NCBI RefSeq assembly: GCF_023347295.1
Contig: NZ_CP094469.1
Coordinates: 1,054,001-1,118,000, forward strand
Source: Faecalibacterium sp. I3-3-33
GTDB lineage: Bacteria > Bacillota > Clostridia > Oscillospirales > Ruminococcaceae
Direction of reading: 5' to 3'
DNA length: 64,000 nt
Shown: in pieces, positions 27,216 through 36,113 of the stretch
How the letters are laid out: the number at the start of each line of letters is the position of its first letter
Numbering within the stretch: position 1 is the stretch's first letter
The notes under the pieces: generated by a model
The model's database searches: none
What the model was told of the DNA's origin: nothing
Seen by the model: only the letters and a program-made list of their open reading frames with translations
Translations under genes and position numbers: made by a program

Positions 27216-29594
27216 ATGACATGGCCTTTTGAAAATGATACCAGCGCCATTACAAAGAAGCTGGCAAATAAAAGTTTGCAAAGCGAGAAGCGCCGGAATC
27301 TGATGGTGGTAATCGCCGTTGCGCTGGCGGCATTTCTGATCTGCTTTACGGGAATTGTATCTACCTCCCTGACACAAATGCAGCGCAATCAGGTTGTCGA
27401 TACTTATGAGGCGGTCTGGATGGGCGTAGAGGAAAACGACATTGAAACCCTAAAAGGAGTTCCAGAGTTTGAGCGCGTAGGCGGCTACTATATGCTGGGT
27501 GAGGAACTTTCAGAACAGGGCTATCATGCGTCCTATGTGTATTGTGACGCGCAAATGATGGAGATTGCCAAGGCGCAGATGGAGTTGTTAGAGGGCCGGG
27601 TTCCTGAAAAAGCAAATGAAGTTGTTGTAAGCGAATACTTTCTTTCCACCTATGGAAACAATGCCAAGATCGGGGACACTGTGACCTTGGATACAGAGAG
27701 TTTTCATGGTGATTATGTCGTTACCGGCATTACGGACAGCGTAAATGAAAAAGAAGCGAATACCTGCGCTATCATTCTTTCCAACGCTGCCCTGACAGAA
27801 TGGAACGGGTTTGACCCGGCTGGCTATCGCGCCTATGTCCATTTCAAAAACAGCGACCAGTTGGGCGAAGAACTGATGACCTCTTATTGCAGGGAGATTG
27901 CGGAGGAATATCAGCTTCCTATGCCCAAAATGAACAGTAAGTATTTTGCCTATGCTTCTAAATCCTTTGATTTTGCACTGATGGCAGGTGTGATTGCCCT
28001 TGTTCTGATTGGCGGCTATATTGTGATCCAGAGTATCTTCCGTATCTCCATCAATGACAAAATCCAAAGCTACGGGCAGCTTCGGACGATTGGTGCGACA
28101 CCAAAGCAAATCAAGCGGATTGTAAAGAACGAGGGACGCAAACTCGGCAGTATCGGAATTTTGATTGGTACAGTGCTGGGTGTATGCGGCGGTTTTCTTC
28201 TATTTCCCAAGGGATTTAACGCTGTTTCCTATGTGGCAACGGTTATTTTGACACTTATAAGTAGTTGAATCATGGTATCTGTTTCCATCCGTAAGCCGGT
28301 AAAAATTGCGGCAGGGATTTCCCCGATTGATGCCGTTCGTTTTACCCCGGCACAAAAGGACATCCGCAGCCGGAAAAAGAACATCAAGCTCAATCCTGTT
28401 TCAATGGGAATTGCGAATTTCAAGCGTGACCGAAAAAAGACCGTTGCTATTGTAGCCTCATTGAGTTTGGGCGGAATTATCCTGCTTGTGGTATCCTCCA
28501 TTGTTTTGCTGCGCTCACCAGAGGCACTTGCAAGACAGTTTTTCCCAGACGGCGACTATAAAATTTATTTGGATTCTGAAATGACAGAAGAAAAGGTTAT
28601 GGCAGCGGGAAATCCATTGAATGAGGAATTAAAGCAGGAAATCTTATCTATTGATGGCGTTACAGATATAATTCCAAGCAGGCAATCTCTCCATGCAACT
28701 TATAAAACAGAGATTCATCAAGCTGGTGGTATGTGCGATATGCTGACCGACCAGAATTATGCGGCAGTTGAAGCGGCTCTGACAGAGGGAACCATGCCAA
28801 CAGATTCCCGTAGTATTGTAATTGACTATAATGTGCTAAAGCAGAATGAGGATATGGGTGTTGGTTCAACGGTTGAGATTTCTTTGGGAGAAGAACAGCC
28901 ATCCGTTTCTGTTACCATATCGGGGTTATACGCTCCTGCAAAGGTATATTCAGGACATGGCAGGATGCCCTTAGATGGGGCAACTCTTTTTGCACCAGAA
29001 GCGTTGTTCCACGAACTGCACCCGGAAATCACCTCTTTTGACTATTCATGGAGCATTGTAAATGACCCTAAAAAAACGGACTATGTGGGAGCTGAATTGA
29101 AAAATATTGTTGCCAGCCATAGTAATATTGCCTTAGATGAAATCAATACAGTGATTGAATATGAAGAAATGACAAATTCTTTTGCGTTTGGCAGTATGGA
29201 GATACTTTCATGGTTGGTATTTCTCTTTGGCGTTATCAACCTTATCAATACGACACTCTCTAACCAGATAGCCCGAAAGCAGGAAAACAGTATTCTGCGT
29301 TCTATCGGCCTAACACAAAAACAGCTATGTAAAATGAACATCTGTGAGGGGCTGTGCTATGCGCTCTTTGCAACATTGGCGACGCTGATCGTTGGGCTTC
29401 CGGCTTCCATCTTTGCTTGCAGAAAAATGAGTATAGGAGCTTTTGCCGGAAATGTAGTGCCTTACAAATTCCCGGTTTTGGAAATGGGACTGTTCATTCT
29501 GGTATTGTTCGGAATGGAACTGATCTTGTCTGTATGGACAATCCGCAGACAGAAAAAGCAATCCCTGATTGAACAAATGCGGGCGATGGAATAA
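27216..29594 (+). pseudogene. FtsX-like ABC permease interrupted by an in-frame TGA
   Basis: The full reading of 793 codons matches the plan of the permease at 30472: one membrane helix, an outer domain, three helices, then the same again. Codon 351 is TGA (28266-28268), inside a membrane helix (VILTLISS stop IMVSVSIRKPV). Both halves are in the same frame, so it is a nonsense change, not a frameshift. ATG 28272 lies three bases past the stop but has no ribosome binding site, so restart would be weak. The start at 27216 follows AAGGAGGTGG. It is probably inactive unless the TGA is read through. Confidence 0.85.
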
Positions 29595-29607
29595 CCGTAT
29601 GGGATCG

Positions 29608-29637
29608 GCGGGGCGGCGTGTGCTGCCCCGCTTTTTT
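29608..29637 (+). terminator. Terminator of ABC operon 1
   Basis: GCGGGGC (29608-29614) and GCCCCGC (29625-29631) form a stem followed by TTTTTT. Confidence 0.85.
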
Positions 29638-29651
29638 CGCCATTTCTCAAA

Positions 29652-29759
29652 AAATTTTTGAAATGTCCGAGCGCTGTAACATTTCACCCCGATTTTCAAT
29701 GAAATTTTTGGGCCGCTGTAACATTTCGCGGACATTTGGGTTTTACAATACCCTTATCA
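29652..29759 (+). promoter_or_regulatory. Duplicated control region of ABC operon 2
   Basis: This is nearly base-for-base the same as 26139-26248. ACATTT half-sites lie at 29721-29726 and 29732-29737, and TACAAT at 29744-29749. The match ends near the CCCTTATCA at the right edge, after which the sequences differ, so the control region was copied as a unit. Confidence 0.85.
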
Positions 29760-29791
29760 GCAGGCAGAAAGCCTTGAAAGGAGTTTTGAGT

Positions 29792-30457
29792 ATGAGCATT
29801 TTACAGACTATCGACCTGAAAAAGTATTACGGCACAAAGCCGAATGTCACCCGCGCCCTTGACGGCGTGAACTTCTCCGTAAATGACGGTGAGTTTGTGG
29901 CCGTTGTGGGAACCTCCGGCAGCGGCAAGTCCACCCTGCTTCACATGATGGGCGGGCTGGACACTCCCACCAGCGGAACCGTGATTGTCCGGGACAAAGA
30001 GCTGTCGAAAATGAACGACGAACAGCTCACCATCTTCCGCCGCCGCAACATCGGTTTTATCTTCCAGAACTATAACCTTGTTCCCATCCTGAATGTGTAT
30101 GAGAACATCGTCCTGCCGGTGGAACTGGACGGGGACACGGTGGATCAGAAGTTTTTGGACGAAATCGTTCACCTGCTGGGGCTGGAAGATAAACTGAAAA
30201 ATATGCCGAACAATCTTTCCGGCGGCCAGCAGCAGCGTGTGGCGATTGCCCGCGCCCTGATTACCAAACCGGCTATTGTGCTGGCCGACGAGCCGACCGG
30301 CAACCTTGACAGCAAGACCAGCGCCGAGGTGCTGGGGCTTATCAAGCGCACAAGTGCGGAGTTCCGGCAGACTGTTGTGATGATTACCCACAATAACGAC
30401 ATAGCCCGCCTTGCAGATCGGATTGTCCGCATTGAGGATGGCAAGATTGTGGAGTAA
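29792..30457 (+). CDS. ABC transporter ATPase, MacB/BceA type (copy 2)
   Basis: The 221-residue protein is almost identical to copy 1 and keeps Walker A, Q loop, signature, Walker B and H-loop. It starts at ATG 29792 after GAAAGGAG at 29775. It pairs with the intact permease at 30472, 14 bases downstream, the same spacing as in operon 1. The two permeases have diverged far more than the ATPases, so a shared ATPase type may serve transporters of different substrate range. Confidence 0.92.
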   Translation: MSILQTIDLKKYYGTKPNVTRALDGVNFSVNDGEFVAVVGTSGSGKSTLLHMMGGLDTPTSGTVIVRDKELSKMNDEQLTIFRRRNIGFIFQNYNLVPILNVYENIVLPVELDGDTVDQKFLDEIVHLLGLEDKLKNMPNNLSGGQQQRVAIARALITKPAIVLADEPTGNLDSKTSAEVLGLIKRTSAEFRQTVVMITHNNDIARLADRIVRIEDGKIVE

Positions 30458-30471
30458 GGAGGTGGCAGACT

Positions 30472-32886
30472 ATGACATGGCCTTTTGAAAATGATACAAG
30501 TGCCATTGTAAAAAAATTGGCAGGTAGGAGTATGCAAGCGGATAAGAGAAACAAGGCATTTCTGCTTTTGACAATCGCCATCTCTGTCTGTATGGTTTTT
30601 TCGATTCTCCTAATATCAACAGGTACACAAGAGAAATTCAAGAACACACAGAGGAATAAAGCGCAGATTGGCATTTTGGGAGTTACAGACGAACAAACGG
30701 CTCAGCTGCATCAAAACGAAAATATTACATGGGTTGGCGAATATTCCGCTATAGGTGTGTTTTATGTTGAAAATAAAACAATCACTGTTGCTTATGGAAA
30801 TGAAGATTATTTTTTACATCAGGAAGAAAAAACTTTTCAGGGAAGTGTGCCGCAGAAAGCGGATGAGATTATGCTCCCCCAGAACTACCTTGATTTTTTA
30901 GGAAAATCCTATCAGACTGGCGATACAATTTCTATTGACCTGACTGGAACAGGACAGAAAGCAGAATATACACTTTCAGGTGTTTTGAATAATACGAAAG
31001 AAAGCAACGGATATTTTATTTATGTTAGTAAAGAGCTTGCCCAAGATTTGGCAAAAGATTCTTTTCAGGTTACAGCATATACGCGGTTGAATACAGACGC
31101 CATAAGTTCCACGGCTATTCTTAATTTTGCCGGCAAAGCAATACAAAATACAGGCATTGTCGAGGAACAGGTAATGCTTACAGAGTATTCTGCTGTTATG
31201 TCGGGTGTGATAACATCGGGTATTCCGATTCCAGTACCACTACTGGCGGCGTTGACGGCTATTTTGGCGGCAACGATTGTCTATGGTGTTTTTTACACAA
31301 AGATTGTAAAAAATGTTCAGATGTTTGGGCAACTGCGGACAGTTGGCATGACAAAAAGACAGATTAAACGGATGGCAAGTAAAGAGGGACGTTTATATGC
31401 CTTATCTGGTATTCCTTTGGGGCTTGTCATTGGTGTACTGATTGGATTTATTGGCTGTCCTGATGGATTCCGGCTAAAAACAACAGTTATTTATGCTGTA
31501 CTGATTGCCGCGGTAGCCTTTGTAACAGTGAATATTGCCATTTTTAAGCCTGTCCGAGTAGCAATGAATACTTCCCCGGTAGAGGGTGCTAAATACCTTG
31601 CGTATGCTGGAAAGGCAAAAAGCAGCTCAAAACTGCATCGGAAACTTACGCCGTTTAATCTGGCGAAAATAAATATACAAAGAAACAAACAAAAAGCAGT
31701 TCTGACGCTTTTAATGCTTGGAGTAAGCGGAGCTCTTTTACTGGTTACTTCTACGGTTGCTGGTTCTATTGATCCGGCAAAACAGGCAAGTTTCAAATAT
31801 TATCCTGCCGGTAACATTCTTATACAAATAAGAAATACAGTTGGCAGCTCTTTCGATAACGAAGCGGAGCCATACGGAAGTGCAAAATTGCAACTGGAAG
31901 AAAATCCACTTGAAGATCAGGCATTGATGCAGGAATTAGAAAAGGTAGATGGGATAGAAAAGATTACCGCATTTGACAGCGTTTATATGACAGCTACTTT
32001 TTCGGGCGAAAGTGGTTCTATCACGAGCATTTCAGACTTCTTTCCAACCATAAATCGGGAACAGACAGAAGAAAAGCAGGCGGTGTTATCCTCTGGAACA
32101 GCAGATTACGACGATATGGTTGAGAAAAATGGAATATTGGTTGCAGAAGATATAGCACAAGTTGGCGATGCTTTGAAGATTGAGGGCAGAGCTTTTGATG
32201 GTAGAACCTTTGATGTTGAAGCCGTTGTTGTAGGCACATACAATAGGTCTGATTTAATGGAGGATAGCCCGGTTGTTCCAGGAAGCCCCTACTTCATTAT
32301 GACTTATGACACAGCAAAGAAACTGACAGGGATAACGGAACAGACGGGGATTCTGGCGGTTAAAAATTCAGAGGGACGTTTTGATGAAGTTTTGACCGCA
32401 GTTCAGAAGATTGCGGATAAAAATGAAAAAATAGAAGTAAATACGATTGAACAAACGATTAAAAATATTCAGCATCGATACAGTGCATCTATAAATGCTC
32501 TATATATGACTTCTGCTATTCTGTTCGTCTTTGGAAGTATCAGTCTTGTGAATATGCTTATGGTTGATTTTCAGAATAGAAAGCGTGAATTCGGTTTGCT
32601 TGAAGCTGTTGGAACAACACGGCAACAGTTGAAAGCAATGCTGGATAGGGAGATAGGAATTTACCTCGGAGGTTCGTTGGTAATAGCTCTTGTATTTGGA
32701 AGCATTTTAAGTGTAATTGTTTGTAGACGATTGGATGCGGTGAACCATTGCATTACGTTGGTATTGCCGTGGCTGTTTCTACTGGCGTTAGTCGTTGTTT
32801 TAGCAATTATATATTTGATTTTCACTGTATACGCAAAATCTGAGTTGAAGAAAACAAGCATCTTGTCTGCCATTAGGGAGGAATGA
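30472..32886 (+). CDS. FtsX-like ABC permease (intact)
   Basis: The 804-residue permease opens with the same MTWPFENDTSAI as its damaged relative, has a first membrane helix at about 25-45, an outer domain, three helices at about 240-370, then a second unit with an outer domain and three helices at the end (about 680-795). The segment GQLRTVGMTKRQIKRM is a typical FtsX coupling region. By analogy with Bce/Cpr-type systems it may remove or sense peptide antibiotics; that is inferred from context. The start follows AAGGAGGTGG. Confidence 0.9.
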   Translation: MTWPFENDTSAIVKKLAGRSMQADKRNKAFLLLTIAISVCMVFSILLISTGTQEKFKNTQRNKAQIGILGVTDEQTAQLHQNENITWVGEYSAIGVFYVENKTITVAYGNEDYFLHQEEKTFQGSVPQKADEIMLPQNYLDFLGKSYQTGDTISIDLTGTGQKAEYTLSGVLNNTKESNGYFIYVSKELAQDLAKDSFQVTAYTRLNTDAISSTAILNFAGKAIQNTGIVEEQVMLTEYSAVMSGVITSGIPIPVPLLAALTAILAATIVYGVFYTKIVKNVQMFGQLRTVGMTKRQIKRMASKEGRLYALSGIPLGLVIGVLIGFIGCPDGFRLKTTVIYAVLIAAVAFVTVNIAIFKPVRVAMNTSPVEGAKYLAYAGKAKSSSKLHRKLTPFNLAKINIQRNKQKAVLTLLMLGVSGALLLVTSTVAGSIDPAKQASFKYYPAGNILIQIRNTVGSSFDNEAEPYGSAKLQLEENPLEDQALMQELEKVDGIEKITAFDSVYMTATFSGESGSITSISDFFPTINREQTEEKQAVLSSGTADYDDMVEKNGILVAEDIAQVGDALKIEGRAFDGRTFDVEAVVVGTYNRSDLMEDSPVVPGSPYFIMTYDTAKKLTGITEQTGILAVKNSEGRFDEVLTAVQKIADKNEKIEVNTIEQTIKNIQHRYSASINALYMTSAILFVFGSISLVNMLMVDFQNRKREFGLLEAVGTTRQQLKAMLDREIGIYLGGSLVIALVFGSILSVIVCRRLDAVNHCITLVLPWLFLLALVVVLAIIYLIFTVYAKSELKKTSILSAIREE

Positions 32887-32974
32887 TCTTTTGTATCCTT
32901 GTGGTACATTGCAGTTCGTTCCGGGGACGTCCACCGGGTGCAGCACTATCTTCGCACAGAAAGGGATACCTAAG

Positions 32975-33148
32975 ATGGAGCAGTTATCGGCACGTCTGCT
33001 GTTAACGGCTGGCATCCTGCTGCTGATCGCAGGGGTGATTTTTGCCATTCTCCAAGTATGGCTCTATACCGACCTTCTCTGGGCAGGCGCGTTTGGATGC
33101 CTGCTGGCGGCTCTGAACTTTCGGGATTCCAAAAACGACGGCGGCTAA
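32975..33148 (+). CDS. Small membrane protein
   Basis: The 57-residue product has two hydrophobic segments (about 7-27 and 31-46) and a polar end. ATG 32975 follows GAAAGGGATACC. It follows ABC operon 2 after 88 bases and may be transcribed with it. The function is unknown. Confidence 0.55.
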   Translation: MEQLSARLLLTAGILLLIAGVIFAILQVWLYTDLLWAGAFGCLLAALNFRDSKNDGG

Positions 33149-33252
33149 AGCACACTGCATCGTAGTGCACGGTCAATGCGGATATGCGAGCTATACCCGA
33201 TTTTCCATATCGGGTGATATAGATTTGGCTTTGGGGGAGGATTATCTATTGT

Positions 33253-33684
33253 ATGCAAAAAATCGAAGTTGTTGTTCGCATCACGAAGGATCACTGCCCA
33301 CCGCAAGAGCAGACGATTTTTGAATGGGTCGATCTGATGCGGAATCCCACAGACGTTCTGAGAAGTCCCGGTCTGGAGATCAACTTGGAACACCACCGTG
33401 TTTTCAAACACGGAACGGAGGTGTATATGAGCCGTTATGAATACGGTGTTTTGAGTTTGATGGCACAGCATCCGGGCAAACTGTTTACAAAGGAGCAGAT
33501 TTTTGAAGCAGTTTGGCATAAGGATAGCGATAGCTATTTGAGAGCCGTCACCAGCACGATCGGTCGAATCCGTCAGAAAATAGAGGATGACAAAGATCAC
33601 CCCCGTTATATTAAAACGGTTTCCAACATTGGATATCAATTTGTCCCATCATCGGAATTGGTGCAATCGAATCGCAATCTGTAA
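33253..33684 (+). CDS. Stand-alone winged-helix regulator without receiver domain
   Basis: The 143-residue protein has a short unknown N-terminal part and an OmpR-type DNA-binding domain (about 48-132) with SRYEYGVLSLMAQHPGK, VTSTIGRIRQKIE and YIKTVSNIGYQFV. No receiver is present, so its activity cannot be controlled by phosphorylation in the usual way. ATG 33253 lies 12 bases after GGGGGAGG. A terminator follows. Confidence 0.8.
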   Translation: MQKIEVVVRITKDHCPPQEQTIFEWVDLMRNPTDVLRSPGLEINLEHHRVFKHGTEVYMSRYEYGVLSLMAQHPGKLFTKEQIFEAVWHKDSDSYLRAVTSTIGRIRQKIEDDKDHPRYIKTVSNIGYQFVPSSELVQSNRNL

Positions 33685-33686
33685 TA

Positions 33687-33733
33687 AAAGCCATACCGTG
33701 AGATCCCAGCAGGATCTTTCGGTATGGCTTTTG
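33687..33733 (+). terminator. Rho-independent terminator
   Basis: AAAGCCATACCG (33687-33698) and CGGTATGGCTTT (33720-33731) form a 12-bp stem followed by a short T-run. Confidence 0.85.
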
Positions 33734-33822
33734 CGTTTTCTACGCTGTACGAAATCGGCATCCTTGCATAGATGACCATGAATATTCTAAAATAGAGATG
33801 ACTTAATTCAGGAGGTCAGACC

Positions 33823-34041
33823 ATGCGAACATTTGAAGAAGTATTGACCCACTTCCATAGCTTTTTAGAGTCTGCGACCTATTTGGACGTTGTTCCATGC
33901 CGCTGGGGATATGTAAGGCTTTTTAATGAGGGCGACCCTATCAATTTCAATGCAATTCTTTGCCGTACACCACAAGAACTATATACGGCATTGGAAAATG
34001 ATTTGGAAACAGAGATTCAGGTCAGCTTGGGAATCGACTGA
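33823..34041 (+). CDS. Small hypothetical protein
   Basis: The 72-residue acidic product begins MRTFEEVLTHFHSFLESATY. ATG 33823 follows CAGGAGG at 33810. No domain is recognised. It faces the HTH gene on the other strand tail to tail. Confidence 0.6.
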   Translation: MRTFEEVLTHFHSFLESATYLDVVPCRWGYVRLFNEGDPINFNAILCRTPQELYTALENDLETEIQVSLGID

Positions 34042-34128
34042 ATTGGTATAAAATTGGTTTGCTTTTGGGTTCGTTTTGGTATAGTGACTTTGAAAAATGT
34101 GCTATACTGTACCACAAGCAAAACATTT

Positions 34129-34488
34129 TCAGGGATTTTCAATCTTACTGTAAAACTCTGTCAGATGCTTTGCCAGTGTGCGGGTCGAGTCCATTAAGGT
34201 TTCCCGCACTGCTTCTGGACAGGAAAGATAGATTAGATTGAACTCTTTTAATTCTATTTCCGTCTTGTCCATCCCCGGAGTGATCAGCGCATCAAGCGAA
34301 ATCGGCAGAACACGAGCAATCGCCAAAAGAATTTCGTAAGACGGATTCATGCTGCCTTTTTCAATGTTGGCGATATGCTTCGTTGAAACATGGCAGCGTT
34401 CAGCAAGCTGTTCTTGGGTTAAACCTGCCAGCTTGCGCTCCTTGCGAACCTTTTCTCCAAGTACTTTCAAGTCAGAATTCGGCATCAT
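34129..34488 (-). CDS. Xre-family HTH regulator
   Basis: The 119-residue protein has an HTH domain at about 15-62 (LTQEQLAERCHVSTKHIANIEKG) and a helical C-terminus likely used for dimer formation. The start follows GAGGTGAA on the minus strand. It is divergent from a leader with an attenuator-like structure (34605-34677), so it may control the small genes to its right as well as itself. Confidence 0.85.
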   Translation of the reverse strand: MMPNSDLKVLGEKVRKERKLAGLTQEQLAERCHVSTKHIANIEKGSMNPSYEILLAIARVLPISLDALITPGMDKTEIELKEFNLIYLSCPEAVRETLMDSTRTLAKHLTEFYSKIENP

Positions 34489-34604
34489 CGTTCACCTCAA
34501 TAGTATTGTATCGTTCTGGTGAATGACGCGGTATAACCTTGTATTTCCTGCGAGCAGGAAGTATAATGCCGATTTCTGCATTTCCCGGTCGAGTTATAAA
34601 AAAA

Positions 34605-34677
34605 CGGTAACTCGTCCGGGCGATTCCTTGCGCCACAAGATCACAGTTACCGTCTATGGAGGGTACTGTGATTTTTT
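34605..34677 (+). promoter_or_regulatory. Attenuator-like pair of exclusive hairpins
   Basis: ATCACAG (34640-34646) plus TACC (34648-34651) pair with GGTA plus CTGTGAT (34662-34672), followed by TTTTTT: a terminator. The overlapping AGTTACCG (34645-34652) can pair instead with CGGTAACT (34605-34612), which would block the terminator. Confidence 0.55.
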
Positions 34678-34787
34678 ATTGGGGTAACGCATCAAAAAAA
34701 GCCTGTCTGCTGCCGTAGACCAGAATGTCAACAAACCGGCACAATCGTTCCGTTTCACCGCCTATAATCATGCCGATGTGCAATGCT

Positions 34788-34826
34788 GCGCCAGCTTCCC
34801 GCCATGGGAGGCTGGCGCTTTTGCGC
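34788..34826 (+). terminator. Terminator-like hairpin in the leader
   Basis: GCGCCAGC-TTCCC (34788-34800) pairs with GGGAG-GCTGGCGC (34806-34818), followed by TTTTGCGCTTTT. It lies about 85 bases before the small gene at 34912. Confidence 0.65.
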
Positions 34827-34911
34827 TTTTAAGGGCAAGGTGTCGTGGGCCACCACGATCCTTTTTGTCCGAATGCTCACATTCCGTAAAATAACTGGAG
34901 GATTATTGATA

Positions 34912-35136
34912 ATGAAATCGACCTATTTGCTTCCGTGGTTCAAGATGACCACATGGTACTTCCGACTGTCTCGATTGCTGGAAGTTTCCAACGTCAAAAA
35001 GCGCACCAAAAACCATGGCGCTGATGCCGACCGTATTTTCATGTTGGTGAAAAATCATGTGCTGGCCGTATCCGGCATGGGAGATGAAGCTCCGCCCACT
35101 CTCGGCGGAAGAAACGGAGGGAGTGATGTATTATGA
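34912..35136 (+). CDS. Small hypothetical protein before an HTH gene
   Basis: The frame gives 74 residues, basic in the middle (NVKKRTKNHGADADR), with ATG 34912 after CTGGAGG at 34895. It overlaps the start of the HTH gene by 11 bases, which suggests coupled translation. No known domain is seen. Confidence 0.5.
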   Translation: MKSTYLLPWFKMTTWYFRLSRLLEVSNVKKRTKNHGADADRIFMLVKNHVLAVSGMGDEAPPTLGGRNGGSDVL

Positions 35137-35452
35137 TCCTGCTGCAACGGGTGAACGAATCCAAAACCTCCGAAAAGACCGTGAAGTGACACAAGAACAG
35201 CTTGCCATTGACCTGAACATCAGCGACCGCTATATGAGAAATCTGGAGAAGGGTGAGAAAGTTCCGTCTGTCGACCTCTTTGTGGAGCTGCGGGAGCGAT
35301 TTGGCTCCTCGCTGGACTACATCGTCTTAGGTGTGTCTGCGTCCCAGCGGGAGCAGGAACTGCAAGATCAGCTGCAAATGCTCCGCAAAGAACTGAAAGA
35401 AATGCAGCGGCGGATTCTTGTTATGCTGGAAATTCTGGGCGAATCCGCTTGA
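35126..35452 (+). CDS. Xre-family HTH regulator with C-terminal coiled coil
   Basis: The 108-residue protein has an HTH (about 8-60: LRKDREVTQEQLAIDLNISD) and a coiled coil (about 72-104). ATG 35126 follows ACGGAGG at 35114; GTG 35123 is possible. Two palindromic CCGGAAC sites lie just after the gene and could be its operators. Confidence 0.8.
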   Translation: MYYDPAATGERIQNLRKDREVTQEQLAIDLNISDRYMRNLEKGEKVPSVDLFVELRERFGSSLDYIVLGVSASQREQELQDQLQMLRKELKEMQRRILVMLEILGESA

Positions 35453-35474
35453 TTAAACGCTTTACTGTTGTAAA

Positions 35475-35524
35475 CCGGAACGATTGGTTCCGGTGAAAAT
35501 GGCAAAACCGGAACTACTGGTTCC
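35475..35524. promoter_or_regulatory. Tandem palindromic operator candidates
   Basis: CCGGAAC-N5-GTTCCGG (35475-35493) is followed at 35508-35524 by CCGGAAC-N5-GTTCC. The centres lie about 32 bp, three helical turns, apart. The HTH gene ends 22 bases upstream. Confidence 0.6.
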
Positions 35525-35793
35525 TAACGAGAACTTCAGTTTTCAAGTACACTATGGTCACAGCAAGGGCAGCCCCCCTGACAGGGGACGACAAACCCGA
35601 AACTGTACCGTGTACCTTGAAAATTGAAGAAGCAGCTTTTCGGTACTTCCAGACAATGATACTTCCGTAATTCGCGGCCCGGTCAGAAAGCAGACGGGGT
35701 GGCTGAGATGCCAATGGAGCGGTGCAAATCCGCCGCCGAAAAGTTCCCACCTCCGGGGTGTCGAGGACAAATAGGAGAAAAACAGTATTTTTC

Positions 35794-35829
35794 AAACCAC
35801 CAGTTGAGGATTTCTCGGCTGGTGGTTTT
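35794..35829 (+). terminator. Hairpin with T-run before the zinc protein gene
   Basis: AAACCACCAG (35794-35803) and CTGGTGGTTT (35819-35828) form a 10-bp stem followed by TTACATTT. It lies 25 bases before the ribosome binding site and could stop or regulate the leader transcript. Confidence 0.65.
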
Positions 35830-35867
35830 ACATTTCCCATCAAAATACCGATATGGAGGAAATCTAT

Positions 35868-36113
35868 ATGAGTCGATTTTATAACAACTGCGTAGACGAA
35901 GCCAGCTTGACTACCCTCTGCCCGATTTGTCTGGATTCCTTTCAGGGGGCAAAGGGCGTTCGCGTCCGGCGCGCAGACCCTAAGCAGAAGATCAAGGATG
36001 TCTGCACCTACTGCCAGATTCGCTATGGTTTCGATTATTATGTACAGCCCGATAAGAACGCTGGGCAGTATGTGAAGCGAGGCCATTTCGATGATGAATC
36101 TGAATGCGCTTAA
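35868..36113 (+). CDS. Small zinc-binding ICE protein
   Basis: The 81-residue product has CPIC near residue 20 and CTYC near residue 47, a likely zinc site. ATG 35868 follows TGGAGGA. It overlaps the ParB-like gene by 23 bases and so belongs to the same operon. The function is unknown. Confidence 0.65.
   Translation: MSRFYNNCVDEASLTTLCPICLDSFQGAKGVRVRRADPKQKIKDVCTYCQIRYGFDYYVQPDKNAGQYVKRGHFDDESECA

Larger units (their letters stand above)
34501..34911. other. Divergent control region with leader structures
   Basis: The 411 bases between the HTH gene and the 74-codon frame have no convincing gene. They hold a switch-like pair of hairpins (34605-34677) and a second strong hairpin with T-run (34788-34826). 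Promoters were not clearly seen. Confidence 0.5.
35453..35867 (+). other. Gene-less leader before the ParB-like block
   Basis: No gene is seen in these 415 bases. They contain two palindromes (35475-35524), a stretch that can fold as a three-way junction (about 35688-35755: GGTGG with CCACC around hairpins GGCTGAGATGCC and GCGGTGCAAATCCGC), and a terminator-like hairpin at 35794-35829 shortly before the ribosome binding site. Confidence 0.5.

Noticed and set aside
35680..35760. Possible cobalamin or TPP riboswitch (GGTGCAAATCC and CTGAGA are present)
   Set aside because: The other conserved parts are missing: no CCCGCCACTG box for cobalamin and no CCTGATCTGG-like stretch for TPP. Downstream genes are not linked to either vitamin.
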